Below, piece by piece: positions 1 through 12,112 of a DNA stretch of 64,000 nucleotides. Made by a program: the position numbers and the translations under genes. The notes under the pieces were generated by a model. That model was not told the DNA's origin, ran no database searches, and saw nothing but the letters and a program-made list of their open reading frames with translations. Position 1 is the first letter of the stretch; the number at the start of each line of letters is the position of its first letter. The stretch is from Gordionus sp. m RMFG-2023 (taxonomy: Eukaryota > Nematomorpha > Gordioida > Chordodea > Parachordodidae), in NCBI RefSeq assembly GCF_954871325.1, contig NC_088775.1, positions 4,575,475 to 4,639,474 on the forward strand. Direction: 5' to 3'.

Positions 1-79
1 TTGATCTTATTAAAAAGAAAATTAATTTTGAATATCATTGCAATTAAATTAATATAATGAATATTATTTATATTGAATT

Positions 80-425
80 TTACATGGAATTGATGCATAA
101 TTGTTTTCACTGACAACAGCCCCTTGGGTGAGAATAAGAATATCTTCTTGAATAGCTTTATAATTGATATAGTAAATGTATTAATCATATTATATTTACA
201 TGAAATTGATGCATAATTGTTTTCACTGAAACAGCTTCTTGGGTTAGAATAGGAATATCATCTTGAATAGCTTTATAATTGATATAGTAAATGTATTAAT
301 CATATTATATTTACATCGAATTGATGCATAATTATTTTCACGACAACAGCTTCTTGGGTGAGAATAGGAATATCAATGAATAGCTTTATAATTGATATAG
401 TAAATATATTGTTTTTTACATGGTG
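80..425. repeat. minisatellite, about three copies of a 116-bp unit
   Basis: A unit beginning AATTGATGCATAATTG recurs at 88, 204 and 319, so the period is 116 then 115 bases. The third copy is slightly shortened and decays near 425. No coding potential is seen. From here to about 1150 the DNA is AT-rich and I see nothing else. Confidence 0.85.
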
Positions 426-1149
426 AATAATTTGTAATATTTTGTAAATAAGATATAATTAATGTATTACTTTGACACCCAATACTTGCATATGAAATGG
501 AAGCTTTAATAAAAAGGTAAATAATGTTAAAGGATGATATGAATTTTGTAAAGATAAATCAAAATGATTTGTAAATTTTTTCCAAGATAAATTAAAAGAA
601 TATTTGAGGTTTTACTTTTGCATCCTACAGAAAAATAATTTTCTTGAAGGCAGATTGCATCTATAATATATTAATATAAAATTTATCAATAATTAATATA
701 AAATTTATCAATAATTAATATACTCGTGCCTTCTACATAGTAAATAAATGATATTAACAATCCAGCGTCCAAGGCATGGTTTATTTGTGCATGTAAAGTA
801 AGCAGTAAAGCTATTATAGTCTTTATGCTTTTTTACGTTAGGCATAGCCATCTGAAACAGGTATTAGTGGATTAATTATATTTTGTTAAAAAAAATAGTA
901 ATAATTTTCCTTAACTAAGATTATATCTTAATTTCAAATAATTATTACAAAATACTTTTAAAGTAATAATACTTTATTGAATGTATGATATACCTTAAAT
1001 TTATTTAAGATAATATTTGAAATATTAGTATTGGAGAATATGTACAATATTTTCTAAAGACTGAATGAAGTATTGAGCGGTCTATATTTATGGGCAAGTT
1101 GATCAACTAAAATTTAATATTATAATAGAAAATAAAATCTCATAATAAT

Positions 1150-1449
1150 ACATATCAGATTTGGTCTGGGTAGAATATGACCCTTTTGATTGATATTAGA
1201 ATATGCACCTTTATATACTATAAATATATTATTTTGTAATTAGAATAGCTTAAAATATCTCCATGTTATATTAAATTAATAGTTTAAAAAAAATTGGTTA
1301 CCTTTATACTTCCTATCTATATAAACTCAAAGTATTATGCTGGTTTGATTATTGAAAAATGGTATTTAGCTTGTAAATCCAATTTCACCTTTTTTCACCT
1401 TTTCGTAAAGCGACAAAACGTATAAAGTTAATCATAATTCGAGACTACG
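1150..1449. repeat. dispersed repeat, second copy of the block flanking the SLC22 start
   Basis: Read in reverse complement, this stretch matches 30350-30589 and then continues into 36710-36790. It is therefore a copy without the P element that interrupts the other one. Shared landmarks include CGACAAAACGTATAAAGTTA and the GTATATAAAG motif. Similarity stops at ACTACGGGA. I do not recognise the repeat's class, and it could equally be a segmental duplication of an upstream gene region. Confidence 0.75.
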
Positions 1450-2639
1450 GGACGATACGGTTTAAGTCGTGTCCAACGCGTCTATTACTTTATTTTGCGT
1501 TTAGACCTTGTCCAACGCTTCCATTACTCCGAGGCGATTTTACCTTTTAGCTATGGCACCCTTTTCTGCTGGGCTGTCTTAAGTTTTGTGCTAAATATTA
1601 TTTTTTTTGAGTAGGTACACAAAAAAAAACAAAAGGATAGATCTGGTTTTACGAAGTTTTTTGATTGACACGGCCTTAGGCATGTCCCGATTCGTCTTAG
1701 CTTTTTTAGAATTCTCTATTATCTTTTCCCTAAAATAGTGATTTTTTAGATTTTATATCAAATTTAACCATTTACAAAAACTCCAAAAAATAAATGGTTG
1801 TCGATGCTGCTAATTCTGAATATAATTCATAATTAGGAACAACAAAATTTAAGTCGAACTTAGACGCTGCCTTAAGGTTGATTTACATAGTCCAATATAC
1901 CTAAAACGAATTATTCAAATTTTAACAAAAATAGACTCATAGGCAGTGGCTTAGCTAGGAATTTTCCTTAAAGGGGGTCCACATATAAAAGCCTGGGAGC
2001 GAGGGGCCTTCGGCCCTTTTGCCCAGCCTTCGTAGATGACATGTTAGCTTTGGAACCAACTTTTGATTATTATAGGTTATTTTTTTTTACGATTATTACT
2101 CACTTTAAATTAAAATTTGCTGGGCATAGCAAAATATTTTAATTTCTTTTGCCATCATTCTCAGAACAATTAATTATTAACAATAATATAATGTTTAGCA
2201 TTAAAAAAATTAGTATTTTTTATGAATTAGACATGCTAAAATCAGATACTGAAGCTTGGCATTCTGATCTAAGCACCATCATCCCTACAGATCGTCCCAG
2301 CAACCCTGTTGAGACATTACAATTAATTATTTAAGGAAACTTTAAACTTAAAAACAAATATCAAAACACTTTTAATAATTTTAGCAACACAAATTATATA
2401 ACACATTAAAATTATAGATTAAAATAAATGTTATATATAATAAAATTTATATATATAACAAAACATAAATTTTATATAAACTATTGTAAAACAATTTATA
2501 AATTACAAAATATAATTTTATGTCAAGTGCTTATTTAAAAAAAATATTTTTATTGCTTTTGATTAAAAAAAAAACTATAAATACTATGTTAAAAAACTTT
2601 ATATTTTATATATTTAACTTAATTCTTAGTGGCCCTTTC

Positions 2640-3445
2640 GCCATTTCCTCTTTGACCTCATTTGGACTAAGATTAAGATCTCAATATTTATTTAGAAAAG
2701 CCAATCCATTGGTCCTCGCCTGGCCAGAGGTTGCCCTTAAATAACTTTTTCGAGTCAGTGTCGAAAATGACCGCTCATTGGTGCAAGTAGTTATGGGAAG
2801 TGTTGCTAATATTATTAAAAGTGTTTTGATATTTGTTCTTAAGTTTAAGTTTCCTTAAATAATTGTAATGCCTCAACAGGGTTACTGGGACGATCTGTAG
2901 GGATGATGGTACTTAGATCAGAATACCAAGCTTCAGTATCTGATTTTAGCTGTTAGTATCCACCGATAATGTCGGATTCATAAAAAATACTAATTTTTTT
3001 AATGCTAAGCATTATATTATTGTTAATAATTAATTGTTCTGAGGATGATGGCAAAAGAAAATTAAAATATTTTAATATTTTGCTATGCTTAGCAAATTTT
3101 AATTTAAAGTTAATAATTGTTTTTAATAATGGTAAAAAAATTATAATAATCAAAAGTTGATTCCAAAGCTAACATGTCATCTATGATTAGCCTAGGTTTC
3201 TCAATATTAATTTTAAGTTTCTCACTCAAACTTAAACATCTTTCATATATTGGTAAAAAAATATTGTTGGCATTTACCTTAGCATCTTCATATATTTTAA
3301 GAATCCTCTTGGCTTCATTCATTGCTGACACAATGTTGATATTTTCCCTTTGAAGATATCGACGTAAATTTACAGTTTTTAAAAAAATATAATTCATACA
3401 AACATTTGATATAATAAAAGGGGTTTCATAAATTGATGAACACAA
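2640..3445 (-). pseudogene. hAT transposase, C-terminal part
   Basis: The minus strand of 2640-2800 encodes TTCTNERSFSTL followed by GQARTNGLAFLN, the conserved C-terminal dimerisation signature of ZMYM1-like hAT transposases. The open stretch 3110-3445 encodes the preceding helical region ending in EKPRLIIDD. The two parts are separated by an inverted-repeat block (2797-3070), so this is a fragment and not a working gene. Confidence 0.75.
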
Positions 3446-3880
3446 TTTATGATAAAAATCAGCTAAATACAGTTGATCACTTCAAATCTCTACCTATTAC
3501 AAGTAATATTATCTATTACCTTCAAATATTTATATCATAATTTTAGGTGTATCAAGTATCACATTGAAGAAGAATGATAGTAGTCAAAAAAATATGGCTA
3601 TATCAATTTAGAATTTAAAGGTTATCTCATGCTTTATTTTAATATTTATTGTGTTATTTTTATAGGAATATCTCAATTAATATTTACACCAAGGGCTAAA
3701 AAAAATGGTGATAACAAACAAAGAAATACATTAAGTCACAACAAATTACTATCTAATAAATGTAATCAATTATTTTATAAATATTTATATTAAAATTTTA
3801 GATATATCTAAAAAATCTACAGAGAATTTAAATGGAAATGTTAATACCCTAGACTACAATTTACCACTAATCGTAAGTAT

Positions 3881-4440
3881 TTGCAAATTATTATTCAAGC
3901 TATCATTTACCTGGGAAAACAGGGAATGCCATTAAGAGGCCACCGAGAAAAGAGTGGTAAATTGGATTATTATGATACATCAGTTAATGAGGCTAACTTC
4001 AAAGAGTTGCTCAAATCATATTGTCATCTAGGTGGTGATGAAACCAAGTTGATCTTGATATTTGATAATGTGGCTAATAATGCCATATATATATCTCCCG
4101 ATATACAAAATGAAATTATAAACATATGTACTAATCTTATTGTTGAAAAATTAATTAAAATTGTTAATAAACTACCTTTTTCTCTGTACTTGCAGATGAA
4201 ACAAATAATATCTCAAATCAGCAACAAATGTCATTGGTTATCGGAATATTAAACTTGGACACCATAAAAATTAGTGAATTTTTTTTGCAATTTATTCCAC
4301 TTATTAATGGTACAGGAGAAAATATAGCCAAACAAATAATATCTTTTTTAAAAAACAATAATATTGATATAACTAAAATTATAGGCCAAGGATATATATC
4401 AACTAGGTTTCATCACCACCTAGATGACAATATGATTTGA
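3881..4440 (+). pseudogene. hAT transposase, central part
   Basis: The reading gives GMPLRGHREK, then SPDIQNEIINIC, then LADETNNISNQQQMSLVIG, and finally TGENIAKQI and IDITKIIGQGY. This is the order found in ZMYM1-like transposases; the ADET block holds a catalytic aspartate. One reading-frame change falls near 4190 and could be a short intron. The strand is opposite to both the zinc-finger part and the C-terminal part of the same element. This fits an inversion of the loop between the flanking inverted repeats. Confidence 0.75.
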
Positions 4441-4566
4441 GCAACTCTTTGAAGTTACCTCATTAACTGATGTATCATTATAATCCAATTTAACACTCTT
4501 TTCTCGGTGGCCTCTTAATGGCATTCCCTGTCTTCCCAGGTAAATGATAGCTTGAATAATAATTTG

Positions 4567-4935
4567 CTAATACTTACGAATATTTTTGGCCCCTTTTGCT
4601 TTCAAATTTGAGAGTTGCGTGTCAATAGCTGGAATCATACCTTTAGCATTTTGCGTTAAATTGGTTAACATTTTTATTGAGTTCTGATGATAACTGCATT
4701 TTTCGTGCGATGAAAATTTCTCTTTTGCATGTTTATATTTGACAAACCCACGCAAAACCAACTCTCCCAACTTTTGACGATTGATCCCACCATATCTAGG
4801 ACCAAAGATTACACATACTTTACAATATGCTGAATGTGTAAGTTGAGAGTAACTAAGCCATGTATACTGATTTAGCCATTTATGTTGGAATGACAACCTC
4901 TTCTTTTTAGAATTTATTTTGAAGGAGGATTCCAT
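4567..4935 (-). pseudogene. hAT transposase, N-terminal TTF-type zinc finger
   Basis: A 122-residue open frame contains FQHKWLNQYTWLSYS, then YCKVC and later FSSHEKCSYHQNS. Together these give the C-C-C-H pattern of a TTF-type zinc finger preceding ZMYM1-like transposases. Such fingers bind the element's DNA ends. The frame closes shortly after the finger at the edge of the inverted duplication. Confidence 0.8.
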
Positions 4936-6054
4936 ATTTTAGAATATGTGTATAATTTCTCTTTAATATGTTGGGTAACAAAATTTGATATATCATAAGG
5001 GAAATCTGAATTGGCATAGCAAATCTCTATAATTATAAGACTAAATATTAAAACAAAATTATATATACCTGATGTGGAAGGTAAATTGAAACCTAAAGTA
5101 TCAAGTTCATTTATATTAATGTCCTCTCCAAGTAATTCAGATATATCTAAAATTATAATGTAACTTATAAAGTAATAAACTATATCACTTTTAGTAGGTG
5201 ATGATTCTAGATGATCTAGTATAGTTGGTTGTCTATTATCCTTTACTTTTCTGGAATATATGGGTATTGCTAAGATTTTAAATAAATATAATTTAAATAA
5301 GACTAATATTAGAACCTAAAGTATCAAGTTCATTCATATTTATGTCCTCTCCAAGTAATTCAGATATATCTAGAATTATAATGTCTCTCATAAAGTAATT
5401 AACTATATCACTTGTAGTGGGTGATGATTCTAGATGATCTAGTATTGTTGTTGTCTATTATCCTTTACTTTTCTGGAATATGTGGGTATAGATAAGATTT
5501 TAAATAAATATATTTTAAATAAGACTAATACCTGACATGAGTAGTAAATTGTAGTCTAGGGTATTAACATTTCCATTTATTCTCTGTAGATTTTTTTAGA
5601 TATATCTAAAATTTTAATATAAATATTTATAAAGTAATTGATTACATTTATTAGATAGTAATTTGTTGTGACTTAATGTATTTCTTTGTTTGTTATCACC
5701 ATTTTTTTTTAGCCCTTGGTGTAAATATTAATCGAGATATTCCTATAAAAATAACACAATAAATATTAAAATAAAGCATTAGATAACCTTTAAATTCTAA
5801 ATTGATACAGCCTATAATATTTTTTTGACTACTATCATTCTTCTTCAATGTGATACTTGATATACCTAAAATTATGATGTAAATATTTGAAGGTAATAGA
5901 TAATATTACTTGTAATAAGAGATTTGAAGTGATCAACTGTATTTAGCTGATTTTTATAATATTTTTTAATAGAGTATCTAGGTATCTCTAAATTTTTGCT
6001 CTGGGAAGAGGGGGGGTCCACCCCCCCCCCCGTAGCTACGCCACTGCTCATAGG

Positions 6055-7903
6055 TAATATACTTCTTTACAAAATACTAGAAATTAAAAACAAGAAAAGA
6101 TTACCCCTTTCTTTTGAAAATGGTAAAATTCTCATATAAAAAAAATTGAATTACTTTTATTTGTACATAATTATACAAATAAAACTATTCAATATAAATG
6201 AAAAAAATATTTTTATATCATATAGATGGGGCTTATTTTTTTATTTAATACGTCTAAAAAATGATTTTGACCAATAATTTTTTTTATAGTGATATTTTTA
6301 AATTTGTAGATGAATTAATCTATATTTATTTTTTCTTTAATTAGCGGGTTAACCATAATTAATAAATTCAAAGCGTTGCGCTTATTTAACGCTTATCGAA
6401 ATCGCAGCTGATTCTTTTACGTTTTTTTTTCTTTCAAATTTTATCAGCGTCAATCATCATAACGCTTCGCTTCGTATTTATAAATTATATCTATTTTATT
6501 GGCTTGATTTTATAGATAACGCGCCGCTTGAACATAACGCGTTTACCATTGATGAGGCCTTATTAGCAAAAAATTTGATTCTAAGTGTAGAGATACGATG
6601 GAAATTATATTATTTTTTGGTGCATGTTCAGACGGGTTCGGTTTAAATGTTAAAAATCATTGCTCTGTATAATGTTTATACCAGGTATGGTAATGAGGAA
6701 AAATGGAAATCGGTTACTTCCTTTTATTTTGGGGTTCACTCTTTTTTTTACGAAATAAATATGTTTTTTTTACTTGATATTCCTCTTTTTGGGTTTTCTT
6801 GAAAAATATTACGACAACAAAACAAACTTTTTCCAAACAAAAAAAAAACTCGCTTTTATTTTCCAAAATCTTCAATATTTTATAATAGTCACAAAATAAT
6901 AATGATAATCGCAATAACAAAATTAAAATAAACAAATTTTTACAAATAAATAATTTAATAATCACATCGTTATGATAAACAAATTTTAAAAATAATTAAA
7001 TAATTAACAATTAAATCTATCACAATGATTTTCTATAATTAATTACACTAACATTTAAAATTGCTACAGGAATATACTACGCATTGTATATCAGTTTTTT
7101 TTGAAAATATTGCCCGAAGATGGAATAGAGAAACATTCGTTTAATTTTTTTTTATTTTTTAAAAAAAACATTTTAATAATAAAATTAGTATTAAAAATTA
7201 TCTCCTTTATATAACTCCTTATTTTTCTTTTAGCAAATCCTTTATTAGAGATGAGAAGATTATTTATACCAACGAATCGCAAATGATACCTTCCTCGCCC
7301 GCAGAAACAAACTTGACGCATAATGTCAACAAGGAGGTTTGGAACTTTATTAAATATCATATTTCGTACGATTTTTTTTTTAAAACTTATTTTGTTAGTG
7401 GGGAACGAGACTCTATCCTTTTATTTTAAACCGAAGTCAGCCCATTGTTTAAAAAAAAATTAACCCACAATCGCCATTTTATTTAAAGATTTTGTTTAAC
7501 GAGCATTCCTTCCCCCCTCCTCCCAATTTTTAAAGAATTATTTTATTGGAAAGTATTATGAAATAAAAAAAAATAATCTTTTTAATATAATGTAAGTTTG
7601 CTGTCGGATTAATCCACCAGGAAAATATTTAAATTCACTCGCTCTTCCACCAATTTAAAAAAAATAAGTTTTAAACCGCCCGCTCATTCGCCCATCGTTT
7701 AAAATTTGTAACCGAACCCTACATCTCAGCCCGTATAATGAGCGGTCGGTCTAAAGACCCACCCGTTGCAGGCACATCTAGCTTGGGCCTCAGTGAAAAT
7801 CACTAAAAACAGCAAATATTTTGTTGATAATTGTGTTTATTATAAAAACAATGGCTAACCTTTAATTTATTTTTATAAAAGAAACCAAATCATCTTGCCA
7901 CAG
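6055..7903. other. gene-free stretch upstream of the first recognised POLD3 exon
   Basis: Mostly AT-rich DNA with short GCG-containing hairpin-like patches at 6360-6560. One candidate exon at about 7217-7325 (+) has a good acceptor (TTTTCTTTTAG) and reads FIRDEKIIYTNESQMIP. It could belong to the POLD3 N-terminal domain, but no donor phase fits the next exon, so I leave it uncalled. The winged-helix N-terminus of POLD3 was not found and may lie left of the window. Confidence 0.4.
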
Positions 7904-10900
7904 ATTCAGCAAAAAACGACAATGATACGATGTCCCAAGCTAACGAATCACCTATATTTGGTTTTTTAAATATATATTTTCTTAAATCGGAGGCTTATTT
8001 TTTTTTTTGTTTCACGTTAGCCCCAACCCTAAAATAAAATGTTTTTTTTTATTATTATTAAATTACTATAATGTTTAATAATTCCAAATAAATTTTTAAT
8101 CTTGTTTTCCTTCATATTTCCATTTTTTTTTGACAAGATAAAGAACCCGAAAACAATTTCAAGCACTCGCGGCAAACTATTCCCAACAAGGACAAGACGA
8201 AAAAGAAAAGCGCGCCAAAGAATAAATCAACAAAAGGCTCAAATAAATCTCAAAAAGCGATTGTCGCTCACCCAACTTTCAGTTCTTCCGACGGCGAAGA
8301 AATACTTCCAAGTAATATATATAAGGAACATTACAAATCCGATTTTTTACATTATTTTTTTATAAATTGTTGTATTTTTGGACTTGTTGAAATCTGTTTG
8401 AATTATGGGCCCAACTCAAAGAAAATTATTTTTTAATCATACGACACCTGTCAGTAGTGTTGTTAAACGGCTCGTTTTGAGCCACGGCTAACTCATTATT
8501 CCATCTTGAAAAATATTATGCAAACCTGAAGATTTTGCTCATTGAAGCAACAAAGGTCTAGACATATATAAACGAAATCTCGAGGCTTAGGCATAATTTT
8601 TCTGGCTAATATATAGTTAGCCGTTTTAAAAAATCGCAAAACGAGCCGTTTAACAACACTACCTGTCAGTGTTGGCAAATTATATTGAATAAAATGATTA
8701 AAAGCCATTTTAAATACTTTACCCTAACCCATATCTCTCTATCCCGAACACCTAATCCTACATACTAGTTTAACCTTAAATATATGATAAACCTAAATTT
8801 AAAAAAAAAATCCAGTTGTGAATTCCCCGAGTTGGATTATCGGCTATCTGTTAGCCATAGTGTTATCATATGGCTCAATTTTTTAAAAATGGCTAACTCA
8901 ATATTTTAGACAAAAAAAGTTATGCGAGTCCTCGGGACTTCGTTAATGTTCTTCCACCTATGAGTAAAATCTCCATGCTTGCGTAATATTCGTGGCTAAA
9001 ATATTGGCTTAACCGTTTTAAATCGAGCCATTTATCAACACTTAGTGAGGCATGAGAAACATAACATTGAAAAATATAATTTGAGGTTATATATGTATTT
9101 TATTTTATTAAAAATATATATATTTTAAAAATAAGGACAAATATAAAAATTTTATTAAATTCTTTAAAAAAAACATAAATGATCAAAATGCTTGAAAAAT
9201 AAGAAGTTTTAATGATAAGTTTAGCCATCATAAGGAAGTAGCCATGAATCTTTGAAATTTAACCGGATTACCTCAAAGCAGGGATCCAAACCGAACCGTT
9301 AAAACCTGTATTTTTTATCGAACTTAAACCGCTAAAATTTTTTTAGCTGAATCGAACCGCTAAAATGCCTCTGAACCGGTTCGAGCCTCATGATTTTATA
9401 CATATAAAATAATATGTAAGTTATTATTAGCATATTGAAAAATTTCAATTATATTTGATTTATTTTAAAGATTATCATCAATCACATTTGATTGATAAGT
9501 GTCGGTCCTAATTTTATAAACTTAAGTATATTGTCATTTTACATTTTTTAAATATTTTAAGCTTATAAATTATAATGCTTAGAGAAAAATTAAACCCAAA
9601 ATATTGTTATAAATCACATATCAAATCTGATATCGTATTGACAAGCCGGCAAGTTATTCAAATTTAAACTATCTCCTTATAGATGTAATTTGAGTGAGAC
9701 GAATTTTGAAAATATATTAATTGTGCGGCTTAATAAAAATAAATTTAAGTATAAAAAGTTAAATATTGTTCATATTAAAATTAATCATTGATATTTATTT
9801 TTATATTTATAAATTAAATATTATTTTATGATGTGCAATTAATAAATGAAGGTTTTATACAGGGATGCGAACTAGGCAAAATTTTTGTACCGGTTCGGTT
9901 TAAGGCTAAAAAAAATAGGTGGGTACTGTTCAGGGAAATATTTTTGAACCCGGGGTTGGTTTCGGGTTTAAAAAATTTTGAATTAATAAAAAAAAATATT
10001 CTATATTTAAATCATAATTAATCTAGAATAAATTTGGTATAAAAATTTTTTTTATAGGCAAAATATAGTTAAAAATACAAAGCATAGTCATGTATATATT
10101 TATTAAAAAATTTTATTTAGTTGTATTTCTTTAAATTAACAATATCCAATATAATAATTTTTTACTTTGACTTGTTCACTTTCATTTCCCTCTAATTAAT
10201 AATATTTGAAAATAAGTTAAAAATTAAAAAAAAAATGGCGTAAATGAATTTAATTGTTTAAAATTTATTAACACTTCACTTAATTGGAAATTTGAAAATA
10301 TTATAAAATGTCAAGTAAATTATTAATATTTGTATTTACAATTATACAAATATCATATATTAATAACAATACACTAAACCCAGTTGGACCTGGGTTCAAA
10401 TAAAATTCCCGGTTCGGTTCAGGGTTTTGAAAATTTTATAAACGGGGTTCATGTTCAGATTATTTTCCTAAAAACCTGGGTTTTCATCTCCGCGTTTGGG
10501 TTCGGTTCGAACCCCTGGTTTTATACATGTGTTTTTTAAATTAATGATAAAATAAAAAAATATTTTTCCTATACATAATTCGAATGTAGGTTTGAATACA
10601 AAAGTGTTCAAACCGGTTTTTAGAGGTTCGAGCGGAACCGATATTTTATTTTTATACGAACCTGAAACGATATTCATTTCGTTTTAAATCCCTGCCTCAA
10701 AGCTTATTTTTTTTTGTAATTTTAAATGATCTCAAAATTGTGGATTTAGGGCTTCTTTGACTTATAAGTTTGAAAAGAGATTAGGCCTGAAAGAACATGA
10801 AGCTACTAAAGCAACGACACAGAGCAGCTTACAAACCTTCGTTCATTGCTTATGGAGGAATCTGGCTAAAATGGCTAGAGGCCAATTCTAGCAAAGCCAT

Positions 10901-11668
10901 CAGGGGCATCACTAGCCTTGAGACAACCCCATAATTTTTTTATATAATATATATAAAAACCAAATTAGTTAAATTTATGTTAGCAAACAATAAATTATTT
11001 CACTTCAAAAACAATCTCATTAATCAAAATAAAAATCGATATAAGATATATTATAACATCTTACTTCCGACACATATCTATCATTTTTTTAACCGATATT
11101 TTCATAAAAAAAAATACTTATGAAATAATTCAAATTAAATAACTAAACAAAAATAAAATTACCTAAAAAAATATACGGATAGATTACCTATGAGTTAATG
11201 CACGTAAACGTTAGTCATAATTATAAATTTATATATTTTCGTTCCCTCGAAAGATAAAGAGATCGATGATTCGCCGAATATGGATCAAGTTCCGGCAAAA
11301 ACGTCACCAATCAAAGAACGCAAACGAGAATTAATATCAAAAACATACGTTAATGATAAAGGATATTTGGGTAATATATATTTTTTTTTATCATTTCGGT
11401 ATATAGCGTTAATTTTAAAGTTATAAAATTAATAAAATAAATTTTTTTAAAAAAAAAATCAGTAACGGAAAAGGTTTGGGAATCTCATGTAGGAACAAAA
11501 GAAAGTCCCGATATAAGCAAAAAAGATGAAAATATTTTACCACCAATCGAAAATAAGAATTCGACCAAGCACGTGATTAGCGATAAAAAGAAAATCGCTA
11601 CGAGCTCGTCCAAACCGAGTGCCAAAAAACAAGCCTCTATGACCGATTTTTTTTCAAGAAAGAAATAA
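7904..11668 (+). CDS. POLD3: DNA polymerase delta subunit 3 (POLD3/p66), 3' half
   Basis: Four exons are supported: 7904-7960, 8138-8311, 11254-11370 and 11463-11668. All junctions share phase 1 and have GT-AG borders. The third and fourth exons read RELISKTYVNDKGYLVTEKV, the conserved POLD3 motif before the C-terminus. The protein ends QASMTDFFSRKK, a PIP box (QxxMxxFF) by which the polymerase delta holoenzyme binds the PCNA sliding clamp. The second exon is lysine-rich and ends with the acidic patch FSSSDGEEILP, resembling the middle of animal POLD3. The 2.9-kb intron 8312-11253 holds four small hAT-type insertions. The first exon (19 codons) is the weakest call. The N-terminal winged-helix domain is missing from the model. 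The gene is convergent with SLC22, whose stop lies 445 bases downstream. Confidence 0.85.
8455..8661. mobile_element. hAT-type MITE, TAGTGTTG family, reference copy
   Basis: It begins TAGTGTTGTTAAACGGCTCG and ends with the inverse, CGTTTAACAACACTA, so the terminal inverted repeats are near perfect. It is flanked by the exact 8-bp duplication CCTGTCAG at 8447-8454 and 8662-8669. It has no coding capacity. Copies of the same family occur at 8858, 18215, 42603 and 61759. Confidence 0.92.
8858..9044. mobile_element. hAT-type MITE, TAGTGTTG family, diverged copy
   Basis: It shows the family ends (TAGTGTTAT and ATCAACACT) and the inner motifs GGCTAACTCAATATTTTAG and CGAGCCATTTA. No target duplication remains, and it is more worn than the neighbour 200 bases upstream. 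Confidence 0.75.
9279..10694. mobile_element. non-autonomous hAT element, CAGGGAT family, outer copy
   Basis: The ends are CAGGGATCC and AAATCCCTG with inner inverted runs rich in GAACCG. The flanking duplication CCTCAAAG is exact at 9271-9278 and 10695-10702. A second member of the same family sits inside it. The rest is AT-rich with no reading frame of note. Confidence 0.9.
9860..10517. mobile_element. non-autonomous hAT element, CAGGGAT family, nested copy
   Basis: It begins CAGGGATGCGAAC and ends GTTCGAACCCCTG, and is flanked by the exact 8-bp duplication GTTTTATA at 9852-9859 and 10518-10525. It inserted into the element spanning 9279-10694 and is therefore the younger of the two. Confidence 0.9.
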
Positions 11669-11743
11669 TCGCAACTGCGAAAATTATATAAAAATTTCGT
11701 GATTAGATTAAATTTTAATATATATTTTTCTAAATTTATTTAT

Positions 11744-11749
11744 AATAAA
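11744..11749 (+). terminator. likely POLD3 poly(A) signal
   Basis: AATAAA lies 76 bases after the POLD3 stop codon, before the convergent SLC22 gene. In such AT-rich DNA the hexamer is common, so position is the main argument. Confidence 0.4.
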
Positions 11750-12112
11750 TATATATTTGAGAATATGCGACACATCCGAATAAATTCATTACGTGACATT
11801 TAGTTTTATCTAAAAAAAAAATGAGAATTGTGTATTTTGCCATTTTGTAAAGTGTGTAACATCAATATAAAATGTATAAAAAAAATATTACATATAAAAT
11901 ATAATTTTTTTTAAAAAAAATATAAATATATATAATTTAAAAATTTGTAAAAAAACACCGGAATTATTTATTGTCTTATAAATGATTGAGATTATATCAC
12001 ATGGTTAGGTAAAGTATTCTAGACGGATCCCTGAAACTAAGTATTTATACTAAAAAGATATTAAGGTATAAAAAAAATGATTTAGTCAAGCATTCAATAA
12101 GTATATTTTATT

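Larger units (their letters stand above)
1944..6046. mobile_element. hAT transposon, ZMYM1-like, with internal inverted duplications
   Basis: The ends are CAGTGGCTTAGCTA on the left and TAGCTACGCCACTG on the right, typical of hAT elements of the ZMYM1-like group. The element is flanked by the exact 8-bp duplication CTCATAGG at 1936-1943 and 6047-6054. Transposase pieces are present but rearranged: the zinc finger lies on minus at 4567-4935, the middle on plus at 3881-4440, and the C-terminus on minus at 2640-3445. Inverted duplications pair 2026-2400 with 2800-3190, 3870-4060 with 4410-4590, and 3480-3860 with 5550-5930. The stretch 5050-5520 also holds a direct repeat of about 240 bases. The element cannot encode one continuous transposase. 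Confidence 0.93.

Noticed and set aside
2149-2334. Short open frame on plus in the hAT
   Set aside because: It is the inverted copy of a minus-strand transposase block at 2870-3070.
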